The position numbers and the translations under genes are program-made. Shown piece after piece: positions 43,851 through 52,454 of a stretch of DNA of 64,000 nt (position 1 is the stretch's first letter; every line of letters starts with the position of its first letter). Source of the stretch: Pseudarthrobacter polychromogenes. GTDB taxonomy: Bacteria; Actinomycetota; Actinomycetes; Actinomycetales; Micrococcaceae. Under the pieces are notes generated by a model that did not search any database, had not been told where the DNA came from, and saw nothing but the letters and a program-made list of their open reading frames with translations. Location: assembly GCF_014644495.1 (NCBI RefSeq), contig NZ_BMKU01000005.1, positions 312,592 to 376,591 of the forward strand, written 5' to 3'.

Positions 43851-45097
43851 GGCACCGCATCGCGGACATCTACAAAGCGGGTGTCCTTGCAGCACGGCTC
43901 GAACGGCAGGACGGCGGTACCCGCTTCAGCTACCTGCCCGCCTACCTCCACACGGGAGGGCCCGCCGTCGCGACTTCCCTGCCGCCCAGCCTCGAACCGG
44001 TGCTGTCCGCCGCAGGGGCCGCGCCGCCCTATTTCACCGGGCTGCTGCCTGAGGGCCGCCGGCTTAATGCGCTGCGGCGCTCCATCAAGACCAGCGCCGA
44101 TGACGACCTGTCCCTGCTCATCGCCGCCGGCGCGAATCCTGTGGGCGACGTGCAGATCGTGGGCCACGGGGAGCCGTTGGACCCGGATGATCATGCGGTC
44201 CGGCTCGACCCGAAAAAGCCGGTGGACTTCGACCAGCTGCTGGGGGACCCCGACCTGATTGACCCGGTGGCCCTGGCCGGCGTGCAGGACAAGCTCTCCG
44301 CCGGCATGATCTCTGTCCCCGTGACCGGTACCGGGCGGCAGTTCATCCTCAAACTCAACGCGCCCGAATTTCCGCATGTGGTGGAGAACGAGCTGGTGAT
44401 GTTCCGTTACGCGGCCAAGCTCAGGATCCCGCTGAGCAAGGTCCGGTTGATCCGGGATGTTGCCGGCAGGCCCGGGTTGCTGGTTGAGCGCTTCGACCGC
44501 ATTCCCAGGGCGGCGGGCCAACCGGGCGGGGTGGAGCGGCTGGCGGTCGAGGACGGGGCACAGGTGCTGAAGCTTTATCCGGCGGACAAGTACAACGTGG
44601 GCTACGGGCAGGTCTGCCATGCGTTGGCGGACCACTGCGCTGCGCCCCTTCCTGCCCTGAGGAACCTTGCCATCCAGGGAGCCTACGCATGGCTTGCCGG
44701 CAACGGGGACCTGCACGCCAAGAACGTGTCCATGGTCCAGCAGCCTTCCGGTGAGTGGACCATCGCGCCGGTCTACGACATTCCCTCCACAGTGGTCTAC
44801 GGCGACAAGACGCTTGCACTGACTATGAACGGCAAACGGACCGGCGTCTCACGCCGTCATTTCCTGGGCTGGGCCACGGAGCTCGGGCTGACTGAGCGCG
44901 CGGCCGCCCAGGTGGTAGAGATTGCCCTGAAAGCGGCGGGTCCGCTGCTGGCGGACCTGGAGTCCGGGGCCGCCTTCCGTGGCCAGGGCGGGTCCGGGCA
45001 AAGGACTGACGACGGCGGCGGCTCTCCCTTCCCTGACATGGTCACCAGGGCATGGGTCAAGGAGTTGAAGCACCGGCGGCGGCTGCTTGAGGGCTAA
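43847..45097 (+). CDS. hipA: HipA-family serine/threonine kinase toxin
   Basis: The 416-residue protein has the HipA N-terminal subdomain 1 (FTGLLPEG, 63-70), GVQDKLSA (145-152, next to the P-loop serine region), the ATP-binding lysine in FILKLN (169), ERFDR, the catalytic loop GNGDLHAKN (285-293, Asp288) and the metal-binding Asp311 in PVYDIPS. All kinase residues look intact. E. coli HipA phosphorylates glutamyl-tRNA synthetase and causes persistence; the target here is unknown. Start overlaps the hipB stop. Confidence 0.9.
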   Translation: MRHRIADIYKAGVLAARLERQDGGTRFSYLPAYLHTGGPAVATSLPPSLEPVLSAAGAAPPYFTGLLPEGRRLNALRRSIKTSADDDLSLLIAAGANPVGDVQIVGHGEPLDPDDHAVRLDPKKPVDFDQLLGDPDLIDPVALAGVQDKLSAGMISVPVTGTGRQFILKLNAPEFPHVVENELVMFRYAAKLRIPLSKVRLIRDVAGRPGLLVERFDRIPRAAGQPGGVERLAVEDGAQVLKLYPADKYNVGYGQVCHALADHCAAPLPALRNLAIQGAYAWLAGNGDLHAKNVSMVQQPSGEWTIAPVYDIPSTVVYGDKTLALTMNGKRTGVSRRHFLGWATELGLTERAAAQVVEIALKAAGPLLADLESGAAFRGQGGSGQRTDDGGGSPFPDMVTRAWVKELKHRRRLLEG

Positions 45098-45118
45098 GCC
45101 GGTTCAATGGCCGGCGGC

Positions 45119-46051
45119 CTATCGGCCCTCGTACCACCTGAGGGCCCGCAGTGCGCGGAGGGTGTTCCATCGGCTGGGTTGCCCGTCGCCGTCCTCCAGC
45201 GCGAAGTGCACCTTGCCGGGGTGGGTGTTTTCCAGAAGCCACGAGCCGTCCGGCTGCTGCCTGGCGCGGTCTGCCTCCGCGGCTTCTCCCAGCCGTTCGT
45301 CGGGTGCGCCGCCGGCGGAGCGGAAGTAGTCCAGCCCGCGGAGCACGTCGTAGAACCAGCGGGTGGGGTAGGAGAACTGCAGCCATTCGGGATTGACCTC
45401 GGCGCCCGTGCTTTTCCGCCGGTGCAGCCTGCGTTCCAGCAGGTATTCGTCGCCGCGGTGCCGGGCCGTCCGTGATGCGCCGGTCCCGCCGGTGGCGTGT
45501 TCGTGCTCGAGCAGTCCTTCCAGCACGCAGATGGTGGTGTGGAACGAAGAGCGGACGGATCCCCGTTCTGCTTCGCAGTTCCATCCGCCGTCGGGAAGTT
45601 GTTCACCGACCAGCCGTTCCACTACAGCGTCGACGTTCTCTCCGAAGTAGGCGCCCAGCCCCACCACCATGCCGTTGATGCAGGGCTCGGTTTCGCCGTC
45701 GAAGAAAGACTGGTTGCCTTCCTCCCAGCGGCTGTTGTCCCTGACCAGGCTGACCGCCCGCCGGGCTTCCCGGCTGGCAGGGTTCAGGCCGAAATCGCGC
45801 AGCAGCAGAAGGGTGTAGGTGGTTGCGGTCCAGGGCTGGCCGTGGGGGTCGTCGTCATGGACCGGCCAGTAGGTGCCGCCGTCCCATTGTCCGTCCGCTC
45901 CCTGCAGCGCAAGGAGGCGTGCGCCCCAGCCGCGGGTGGCAATGAGGTTCCGTTCGGCAAGCACTGCCTCGGGCGGCGCTCCGGTGAGGTCGCGCAGGAC
46001 CTGCCAGCGGAGGGCTGGATCGGACTCGAGCAGCCAGGCGATGACATCCAT
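45119..46051 (-). CDS. Uncharacterised protein with squalene-cyclase-like alpha/alpha barrel repeats
   Basis: The 310-residue protein has QW-type repeats of the terpenoid-cyclase/prenyltransferase fold: LLALQGADGQWDGGTYWP, LVGEQLPDGGWNCEAERGSVRSSF, and QQPDGSWLLENTHPGKVHF. The family's catalytic DxDD motif of squalene-hopene cyclase is not visible, and the length is half that of true cyclases, so a cyclase function is not supported. It lies 18 nt downstream of the UDG-like gene and is probably co-transcribed with it. Confidence 0.7.
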   Translation of the reverse strand: MDVIAWLLESDPALRWQVLRDLTGAPPEAVLAERNLIATRGWGARLLALQGADGQWDGGTYWPVHDDDPHGQPWTATTYTLLLLRDFGLNPASREARRAVSLVRDNSRWEEGNQSFFDGETEPCINGMVVGLGAYFGENVDAVVERLVGEQLPDGGWNCEAERGSVRSSFHTTICVLEGLLEHEHATGGTGASRTARHRGDEYLLERRLHRRKSTGAEVNPEWLQFSYPTRWFYDVLRGLDYFRSAGGAPDERLGEAAEADRARQQPDGSWLLENTHPGKVHFALEDGDGQPSRWNTLRALRALRWYEGR

Positions 46052-46069
46052 GCCTTGGGCGGCGGAATA

Positions 46070-46687
46070 TTAGAGGTGCTGGATCCCTGCCCGTTGCATG
46101 GCGTCCTTGTAGATGTCCACGTTCTTGGCCAGGAGCTCTTCCTGCTTCGCTTCCGAGACGGCGAAGGCCCGCCCTCCGAGTGCGGTGGCCTTGTACACCT
46201 TGATGCCGCTGTTCTTCAGCGACTGGTGGTAGGTCTTCTCGAAGAGGGTGAGGAAAGTGGAAGCGTCGGTGCCGTGGGCGATGACCGCCGACACCCGGGA
46301 GTTGATCTTCAGGAACTGCCGGAAAGGTCGGAGGCCGTCAGTTTTCTCCTGCACGTTCAGGGCGGACGGCATATCCGCGTCGCGGACCCAGGGGTAGGCG
46401 TGCCACGGCATCACGTAGCGGGGATCAAGTTCTGCCAACTCGTAGATCTGGGTGGCGCGGCGGGCGGCTTCATCGTCGTTGTAGTGCGAGACAAAGCCGG
46501 ACACGGTGCCCTTGCCGGGGCTGACCTGCAGGCTGACGATCCGGCACTCATCCTCGTCGTGCACAGGGTCGATATAAGGGACGACAGACCCTGGCTTCTT
46601 CTCCATCAGTTCATCGCAAAGCTGGGTGACCTTCGCAATGTTCGGTTCCTGTAGCAGGGCCTTTTTCTCGTCCCAATCAATCGTCAC
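46070..46687 (-). CDS. Uracil-DNA-glycosylase-superfamily-like protein
   Basis: The 205-residue protein has a layout resembling the UDG fold: an SLQVSPGKGTVSGFVSHYND segment in the place of the catalytic-water loop, then ELDPRYVMPWHAYPWV. The late SRVSAVIAHGTDAS and KATALGGRAFA lie where the leucine-loop histidine motif would be. The canonical HPS triad of the UDG loop is not evident, so repair activity is uncertain and the assignment is moderate. Start GTG 46687 has GAGGGAG 6 nt upstream. First gene of a two-gene unit. Confidence 0.5.
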   Translation of the reverse strand: MTIDWDEKKALLQEPNIAKVTQLCDELMEKKPGSVVPYIDPVHDEDECRIVSLQVSPGKGTVSGFVSHYNDDEAARRATQIYELAELDPRYVMPWHAYPWVRDADMPSALNVQEKTDGLRPFRQFLKINSRVSAVIAHGTDASTFLTLFEKTYHQSLKNSGIKVYKATALGGRAFAVSEAKQEELLAKNVDIYKDAMQRAGIQHL

Positions 46688-46812
46688 GATTTCTCCCTCA
46701 GCAGCAAGGCGTCCAGAATCAGGCGTCTTAGGCCACTCTACGCTTCCACGCTGATGGGTGGGCAGGTGAAGTTCTCTCTCCCTTCTGCTGGACTCTGCTG
46801 GAGCCGTCAGGC

Positions 46813-47337
46813 GTGCTGTTGAATGAGGGAATGCAGTTCACCAGAAAGGGCCTGAAAGCCGAGGGGTTCGCGGGCTTCCGTCCCATCGGGTCGCTCGAGG
46901 CCATGCGGATACCGCAGGGTACAGGCGTCTTCGCCGTCCTGGCGCCGGAAGGGTTCCAGCCCCGCTTCCTGAAGAAGAGCACCGCGGGCGTCTTCAAGAA
47001 GAAGGACCCGTCGCTGCCCGGGCCCGCCCTCGCCGCCGAATGGGTGGACGCCGCCGTCGTCCTTTACCTGGGCAAGGCAGGTCCCGGCAGCAAGGGCAAC
47101 CGCGGCCTCCGGCGGCAGGTCCAGGAGTTCCTGGACTTCGGGCAGGGCAAGCCGCCGGGGCACTGGGACGGCCGGCTGGTCTGGCAGCTCGCGGACGCGG
47201 ACCAACTGCTGATCGCCTGGAAGGAACTGCCGCCGGAACACCTCCCCAGGGCAGAAGCGGACTACCACACGGCCTTCGTTGAGGAACACGGAAGGCTCCC
47301 GTTTGCCAACCTCGTGAGGGCACGCACAAAGGCGTGA
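46813..47337 (+). CDS. Uncharacterised GIY-YIG-like protein
   Basis: The 174-residue protein has GVFAVLAPEGFQP early and VVLYLGKAGPGSKGNRGLRRQVQEF in the middle, resembling the GIY-YIG beta-hairpin (GVYxx...YIGKA) and the following Arg-bearing helix. A typical catalytic Glu is not clear, so nuclease activity is unproved. The start is uncertain: GTG 46813 has GGAG 9 nt before it, while ATG 46831 has AGGGA directly adjacent. It converges on the amidohydrolase gene with a 14-nt gap. Confidence 0.5.
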   Translation: MLLNEGMQFTRKGLKAEGFAGFRPIGSLEAMRIPQGTGVFAVLAPEGFQPRFLKKSTAGVFKKKDPSLPGPALAAEWVDAAVVLYLGKAGPGSKGNRGLRRQVQEFLDFGQGKPPGHWDGRLVWQLADADQLLIAWKELPPEHLPRAEADYHTAFVEEHGRLPFANLVRARTKA

Positions 47338-47351
47338 GCCCGCAGCCGGAC

Positions 47352-48815
47352 CTACGCCAGGCCGCCGTCGTACGTAAAACGCCCGGCGACCAGCGTGGCA
47401 GCCACCGGCATCGCAGCGAACACGTCGGTCGGCGCTGCAATGGAATCCTCGTCAAGAAGTACCAGGTCGGCAGGATCACCCACGCGCACCCGCGAACGCC
47501 CCCGGCTCGAAGCCAGCAGCGCCTGCCGGCGGGTAATGGCCTCCTGGGGATGCCACGGCCCGCGCCCGTCATCACGCGCCCGCACAGTGGCCACCGCCAT
47601 GGCAGCCCAAGGATCGAGCGGGGCCACGGGTGCATCCGAGCCCAGCAGCAGCGATGCCCCCGCGTCGAGCAGGGAACGCAGCGGGAAGGCGCGGTCAGTC
47701 CGCCCGGACCAGTTGGTCTCCGCGGCATCGCGGTCATCCAGGGCATGGACAGGCTGCACACTGGCCAGCACGCCCAACGGACCGAAACGCGCCAGGTCCT
47801 CCCGGCGGACAAACTGGGCGTGCTCGATCCGCCCGCCAATCCCCGCCCGCTCAAAAGCGTCGAGGGCCACCTGGTTGGCCGCATCCCCTATCGCGTGGAC
47901 GGCGGGGATGAACCCGGTATCCCTGGCCCGTTCCAGCAGCGCCAGGAGCTCCTCCGGCTCCACCGTCAGGAGCCCATGACCGCCAAAGGGGTAGGGGTCC
48001 ACGCAATAGGCGGTGCGTGTGTTCAGCGCCCCGTCAATGAGTACCTTGAGCGGCCCCACCCGCAATAGTCCCTTGCCGCCGTCGACCCCCTGCCCCGTCC
48101 GCATGCCAGCCGCCACGGCGCGCTCAAGGTCGGCAGGGTAAACACCAGCGTCCACGCGGAGGGCATCAAAGCCGCCGGCAATGCGCCGAAGCCATGGGTC
48201 CCGGTTCCATGTCATCTCTAAATCCACCACGCCCACCACGCCGCGGGCAGCAGCCGCCTTGGCGGCTCCGGCCACCCAGGCATCCACCACGGCGTCGGGC
48301 AGGCGGCCCAGCTCCCGGGTCAGGGCAAAGGCCGGGTCCTCGCGCAGCAGCCCGGAGGCGTCCACCTGAACCGCGTACCGTCTGGCCGCAGCGGTATTGA
48401 GCCACACGCTGTGCAGGTCGTGGCTGACCAGTGCGGTGGGCTGGCTGCCGGCTGCCTCATCCAGCAGCGCCAGGGAGGGGGCGTCCGGCCACAGGGCGTC
48501 ACGGAAGCCGACGCCAACGGCGGTCACCGCCGGATCGGCACCGGGCATCGAAGAACGTACGACGGCGGCAGCATCCTGGGCGCTGAGGGCACCGGAGAGA
48601 TCAACGCGGTTCGCATGCAGCGCCCACTGGGTCATGTGGACGTGCTCGTCCCAGAGCCCCGGAATCAGGCAGCGTCCGCCGGCGTCGATGACGCGCGCCG
48701 CGCCCGGAGACTCGGCACCTGCGCCGAGCCGGCTTACGCGGCCGTCACTGATGTGCACGCTGTACAGTGCGGCGTCCCCGGGTATCCGAACGTTTGCAAG
48801 GACCAGGTCTGTCAC
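47352..48815 (-). CDS. Amidohydrolase family protein, YtcJ-like
   Basis: The 487-residue protein is a metal-dependent amidohydrolase of YtcJ type: the LIPGLWDEHVHMTQW metal motif, the VVDLEMTW segment, the HAIGDAANQVALDAFERAG metal histidine and the late LGSDAPVAPLDPW with its aspartate. Substrates of this family are mostly unknown. The GTG start overlaps the stop of the upstream S4-domain gene by 4 nt (GTGA), so the pair is translationally coupled. Confidence 0.85.
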   Translation of the reverse strand: MTDLVLANVRIPGDAALYSVHISDGRVSRLGAGAESPGAARVIDAGGRCLIPGLWDEHVHMTQWALHANRVDLSGALSAQDAAAVVRSSMPGADPAVTAVGVGFRDALWPDAPSLALLDEAAGSQPTALVSHDLHSVWLNTAAARRYAVQVDASGLLREDPAFALTRELGRLPDAVVDAWVAGAAKAAAARGVVGVVDLEMTWNRDPWLRRIAGGFDALRVDAGVYPADLERAVAAGMRTGQGVDGGKGLLRVGPLKVLIDGALNTRTAYCVDPYPFGGHGLLTVEPEELLALLERARDTGFIPAVHAIGDAANQVALDAFERAGIGGRIEHAQFVRREDLARFGPLGVLASVQPVHALDDRDAAETNWSGRTDRAFPLRSLLDAGASLLLGSDAPVAPLDPWAAMAVATVRARDDGRGPWHPQEAITRRQALLASSRGRSRVRVGDPADLVLLDEDSIAAPTDVFAAMPVAATLVAGRFTYDGGLA

Positions 48816-49195
48816 GCCGGACCGCGGAGCCGTTCCATCTCGCGGCGGTCCTTCTTGGTGGGCCTGCCGGCGCCCCGGTCGCGCTGCGGCAGGCCAAGCG
48901 CGGGGGCGATCGGTCGCGGCGGCGTGTGGTCGGTGAAACAGTGCGAGGCCGGTTCAGCCCCGACGCGCTTGTTGATCAGCCGGCGCACCTCGAGGATGCG
49001 TTCGTAGCCTGACATCCGAACGGTGACTGTGTCGCCGGTGACCAGCGTCGCGGATGCCTTGGCCGGGCTGCCGTTGAGCCGGATGTGGCCCGCCCGGCAG
49101 GCAGCGGTGGCCGCGGAGCGGGTCTTGTAGGCGCGCACGGCCCACAACCACGCATCGACGCGGACACTGGCGGGGGAGGAAGGAAGGCTGGTCAT
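48812..49195 (-). CDS. S4-domain RNA-binding protein, Hsp15-like
   Basis: The 127-residue protein opens with VRVDAWLWAVRAYKTRSAA and AGHIRLNGSPAKASATLVTGDTV, the S4 RNA-binding alpha-L motif of the HslR/YbcJ class, and ends in a basic tail (GRPTKKDRREMERLRG). In E. coli, Hsp15 recycles stalled 50S subunits. The start is ATG 49195. Its stop overlaps the start of the amidohydrolase gene. Confidence 0.88.
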   Translation of the reverse strand: MTSLPSSPASVRVDAWLWAVRAYKTRSAATAACRAGHIRLNGSPAKASATLVTGDTVTVRMSGYERILEVRRLINKRVGAEPASHCFTDHTPPRPIAPALGLPQRDRGAGRPTKKDRREMERLRGPA

Positions 49196-49206
49196 GGCTG
49201 GCACCG

Positions 49207-49212
49207 AGTATA
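49207..49212 (-). promoter_or_regulatory. Candidate -10 box of the S4-domain gene
   Basis: On the minus strand TATACT, a near-consensus -10, lies 11 nt before the ATG at 49195, implying a leader of only a few nucleotides. Confidence 0.4.
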
Positions 49213-49274
49213 GCCCGGCCCGGTTTCCCGGCGCCGGACCTGTAGGCGGCTCCAGCACCAGCCGGGCCGCCCGG

Positions 49275-50402
49275 CTACCCAACCGTTACGCTGATGCGCT
49301 GCACCACGTTGTTGCCCATTCCCTGGTAGTTCCAGTTCTGCTCCAGGGGCTGGGTGGCACCGGTTGCGTCCGTGGCACGGCAGGACAGCACGTGCCCGCC
49401 CGGGTCCGCAACCCACGGCAGGGTCCACTTCCGCCACGCGTACCCGCCCGCAGGCTTGTCGAGCTGGGCCGGCAGCCACGCGCCGTCGATGCCCACCTCC
49501 ACCGACGTGACGGCACCCCCGCCGGACCATGCCCTGCCCTGCAGCAGCACCGGCCCGGGTTTCAGCATTCGGTTGCGGGTAAGGAAGTCCGGGATGCCCG
49601 GCGGAACCATCAGCGAACGCACCCTGATCCGCGAAACCGGCGTGCCGGCGTCGTCCGCTGATTCCTGGTAGCGGTAGGCGACCTCCTGCTGGAAGCCTTT
49701 GAACGGGGTGGTCACCACTTCGATGGATTGCAGCCATTTAACGCTGGCCATGCCGTACCAGCCGGGCACCACCAGCCGCAGCGGAAAGCCGTGCTGGGGC
49801 GGCAGTTCGCTGCCGTTCATCGCGTAGGCAAGGACGACGTCGGGACGCAGCGCCTCATGGATCGGCAGGCTGCGCGCGTAGCGGTGGGGGACGCCGCCCT
49901 GGACGCCTTCGTCCACCCCCGTGAACACCACTTCGACGGCGTGCGGATGGACGCCCGCCTTTCCCAGGAGGTAGGCCAGCGGCACGCCGGTCCAGTGCGC
50001 GGTGCCCACGCCTTCCAGGAGCCACGGCTGGCTGACCGGCCGCGGATCCAGGAGCGACCGTCCGTTCCCGGCGCACTCCAGGGTGACGGGCACGGTGATG
50101 ACGGGGTCCCTGCGGAGGGCGGCCATGGTCAGCTCTATGGCCATGTTCACCGCGCCGCTGATCCGCAGGTGCCACGAGGACTCGTCAATGTCCGGGATGT
50201 CGAAGTGGGTCAGGACGTAATGCAGCCCGGGTGGAGTGACGTCCCGGCGGAGGGCCTCCAGCGGCATGGAGTGGTTGCGGGCCCCCAGCTGGAGTTCCTC
50301 GCGGGTGATCGGGCCGGTGGTGGGCCCGGCCGTGTGCGCAGCAGGGCTTTCCGCCGCTGCGGCCGGACCGGCGGACTGCTGGTTCGTGTAGGTCTGTTTC
50401 AT
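49275..50402 (-). CDS. Molybdopterin-dependent oxidoreductase, sulfite oxidase family
   Basis: The 375-residue protein has the sulfite-oxidase fold: the molybdopterin-binding domain with the Mo-ligand Cys110 in TLECAGNGR, HYVLTHFDIP, WTGVPLAYLL and GFPLRLVVPGWYGMASVKWL, then a C-terminal Mo-co dimerisation domain. No twin-arginine signal or heme domain is seen, so it is probably cytoplasmic; the electron acceptor and true substrate are unknown. AGGAG lies 10 nt before the ATG. No molybdenum-cofactor gene is near. Confidence 0.88.
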   Translation of the reverse strand: MKQTYTNQQSAGPAAAAESPAAHTAGPTTGPITREELQLGARNHSMPLEALRRDVTPPGLHYVLTHFDIPDIDESSWHLRISGAVNMAIELTMAALRRDPVITVPVTLECAGNGRSLLDPRPVSQPWLLEGVGTAHWTGVPLAYLLGKAGVHPHAVEVVFTGVDEGVQGGVPHRYARSLPIHEALRPDVVLAYAMNGSELPPQHGFPLRLVVPGWYGMASVKWLQSIEVVTTPFKGFQQEVAYRYQESADDAGTPVSRIRVRSLMVPPGIPDFLTRNRMLKPGPVLLQGRAWSGGGAVTSVEVGIDGAWLPAQLDKPAGGYAWRKWTLPWVADPGGHVLSCRATDATGATQPLEQNWNYQGMGNNVVQRISVTVG

Positions 50403-50490
50403 GGTGGTGCCACTCCTGCCGGCCGGCTCGAACGTCCCCTGTCCATAGGTCTACGCCAGCCCCGCAGCCCCGTCAACGCCCCTCCCAATT

Positions 50491-50555
50491 GGAGTTTTTG
50501 TCCAGATATGCAGGGTTGGAGGCCCCGGAAGCCTGCGTATCTGGACAAAAACTCC
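50491..50555. terminator. Long palindromic repeat, likely terminator
   Basis: Arms 50491-50514 and 50532-50555 pair over 24 bp with one mismatch (wobble-type) and a 17-nt loop. It lies 8 nt past the stop of the NmrA-like gene (minus strand). The T run is inside the stem rather than after it, so it may be a dispersed palindromic repeat serving as a terminator. Confidence 0.6.
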
Positions 50556-50563
50556 GGGGGAAC

Positions 50564-51433
50564 TTAGAGGACCGGGCGGGAGAGGAACTCGCGCAGGCTG
50601 ATAGGGTCCTCGCCGGTGAGCCCATGGACATCCGGTGAAATCCCCGCCATGTCCCCCGCCGCGATGGCGGTATACGTACTTACCCACGCGTCCACCTGCC
50701 AGGGAGGGGCGCCATAAGAGGCCCGCGAAGCGTACGCCTCCTCCACCGTCTCCGGCTGGTAGGTGACGGTGCGGCCCGTGCTCTCCGTGATGATGCCCGC
50801 CGCCTGCGTGAAGGTAAGTTCCTCCGGGCCCGTCAGGTTGTAGGTGGCGCCCTTGTGGATGGCGGGGTCGCGCAGGACGGCCACCGCACACCGGGCGACG
50901 TCCTCGCGGGCCACCCCCGAGAAGGCGCCGTCACCGGCAGGTCCGCGGATCACGCCGTCCTCCCCGGCCAGGAGCGGCAGGAAGTCCAGGTAGACGTTGT
51001 CCCGCAGGAACGTGAAGTCCATGCCGGACGCCCGGATGTGCTCCTCCGTGGCGTAATGGTCCCGGGCCAGGGTGAAGGTGGCATCGGGCGCCGCGCCGTA
51101 GAAGGACGTGTACACCACATGCTGCACGCCGGCGCCTGCCGCGGCGTCGATGAAGGCGGTGTGCTGCTGCACACGTTCCTGCGTTTCCGCGGCGGACACC
51201 ATAAACAGGACTTTCACGCCGTCCAGTGCCTGCCGGGCGGCCGCGGAATCCGCGTAGCTGCACACGGCGGGCGTTGCGCCGTCCAGCTCGGGGGCACGCG
51301 CGGCATCGCGGACCAGCAGCCGCTGGGCGGAACCCAGCGCGGCCAGTTCCCGAGCCACCATCCCGCCCAGCCCGCCGGTGGACCCCGTGACGCCGAGGCC
51401 GGGGAAGTCAGGCAGTTCGGCTGCGGACGTCAC
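50564..51433 (-). CDS. NmrA-like NAD(P)H-binding protein (SDR family)
   Basis: The 289-residue protein has the atypical-SDR Rossmann start GVTGSTGGLGGMVARELAAL, then LFMVSAAE, VVYTSFYGAAPDATF and FTFLRDNVYLDFLPLLAG, like QorB/NmrA proteins that bind NAD(P)H and act as quinone reductases or redox sensors. The GTG start follows the aldo/keto reductase stop by 9 nt, with its AGGA overlapping that stop, so the two form an operon. Confidence 0.85.
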   Translation of the reverse strand: MTSAAELPDFPGLGVTGSTGGLGGMVARELAALGSAQRLLVRDAARAPELDGATPAVCSYADSAAARQALDGVKVLFMVSAAETQERVQQHTAFIDAAAGAGVQHVVYTSFYGAAPDATFTLARDHYATEEHIRASGMDFTFLRDNVYLDFLPLLAGEDGVIRGPAGDGAFSGVAREDVARCAVAVLRDPAIHKGATYNLTGPEELTFTQAAGIITESTGRTVTYQPETVEEAYASRASYGAPPWQVDAWVSTYTAIAAGDMAGISPDVHGLTGEDPISLREFLSRPVL

Positions 51434-51442
51434 CAGCCCGTC

Positions 51443-52447
51443 CTAGGCTTCCCGCGCGGCGGGGGACTTGGTCTGGGCAGGGTCCCGCTCCGCCAGCGAT
51501 CCGATGGCGTCGTCGATCTTCTTCAGGATCTCCGGTTCAAGCTTCACGCCTGCCGCCGCAACACTGTCCGCGATCTGCTCCGGCCGCGAGGCGCCGACGA
51601 TGGCCGAGGCAACGTTCGGGTTCTGCAGCACCCACGCCACGGCCAGCTGCGGCATGGACAGGCCCGCTTCCTCGGCGATGGGCTTGAGGTCCTGCACGCC
51701 GGCCAGGACGTCGTCGCGCATCCAGCGCTCGATCATCTTCGCGCCGCCCTTGTCATCCGTGGCGCGGCTGCCTTCAGGGGCAGGCTGGCCGGGCAGGTAC
51801 TTGCCGCTGAGCACGCCCTGCGCCATGGGGGACCAGACAATCTGGGACACGCCCAGCTCCTCCGACGCCGGCACGACCTCAGCCTCGATAACCCGCCACA
51901 GCATGGAGTACTGGGGCTGGTTGGAGATCAGCTGGAAACCGAGCTCCCTGGACAGCTTGTGCCCCTCCCGGAGCTGGTCTGCCGTCCATTCGCTGACGCC
52001 GATGTACAGCGCCTTGCCCTGCCGGACGATGTCCGCAAACGCCTGCATGGTTTCTTCCAGCGGCGTCTCGAAGTCGTAGCGGTGGGCCTGGTAGAGGTCC
52101 ACGTAGTCCGTCTGCAGCCGCCGCAGCGAGCCGTTGATGGATTCCATGATGTGCTTGCGGGACAGGCCAAGATCGTTCTTGCCCTTGGGGCCGGTGGGTC
52201 CATAGACCTTGGTGAAGATTTCCAGGGATTCGCGCCGTTCGTTCTTCAGCGCTGCGCCCAGGACCGTTTCCGCTGCCGTGTTCGCGTAGACGTCAGCTGT
52301 GTCGAACGTGCTGATGCCGGCGTCGAGCGCTGCCCGCACGCACTGGGTGGCGACGTCGTTCTCCACCTGCGAGCCGTGCGTCAGCCAGTTGCCGAACGTG
52401 ATTTCCGAGACTTTGAATCCGCTGTTTCCGAGGTATCTGAATTCCAT
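51443..52447 (-). CDS. Aldo/keto reductase
   Basis: The 334-residue protein has the AKR barrel of the voltage-gated potassium-channel beta-subunit/YajO type. The catalytic Asp and Tyr lie in FDTADVYANTAAETVLG, the Lys in IFTKVYG and the His in YQAHRYD, with GVSEWTADQL and NADPH-binding VASAIVGASRPEQI later. The start at ATG 52447 is preferred over GTG 52456 because TAGCGT lies exactly 7 nt upstream, fitting a leaderless mRNA. It heads a two-gene unit with the NmrA-like gene. Confidence 0.88.
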   Translation of the reverse strand: MEFRYLGNSGFKVSEITFGNWLTHGSQVENDVATQCVRAALDAGISTFDTADVYANTAAETVLGAALKNERRESLEIFTKVYGPTGPKGKNDLGLSRKHIMESINGSLRRLQTDYVDLYQAHRYDFETPLEETMQAFADIVRQGKALYIGVSEWTADQLREGHKLSRELGFQLISNQPQYSMLWRVIEAEVVPASEELGVSQIVWSPMAQGVLSGKYLPGQPAPEGSRATDDKGGAKMIERWMRDDVLAGVQDLKPIAEEAGLSMPQLAVAWVLQNPNVASAIVGASRPEQIADSVAAAGVKLEPEILKKIDDAIGSLAERDPAQTKSPAAREA

Positions 52448-52454
52448 GGGTTTC

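Noticed and set aside
45119..46051. True squalene-hopene or terpene cyclase
   Set aside because: Only 310 residues, no DxDD motif and no isoprenoid genes nearby; only the repeat fold is supported.
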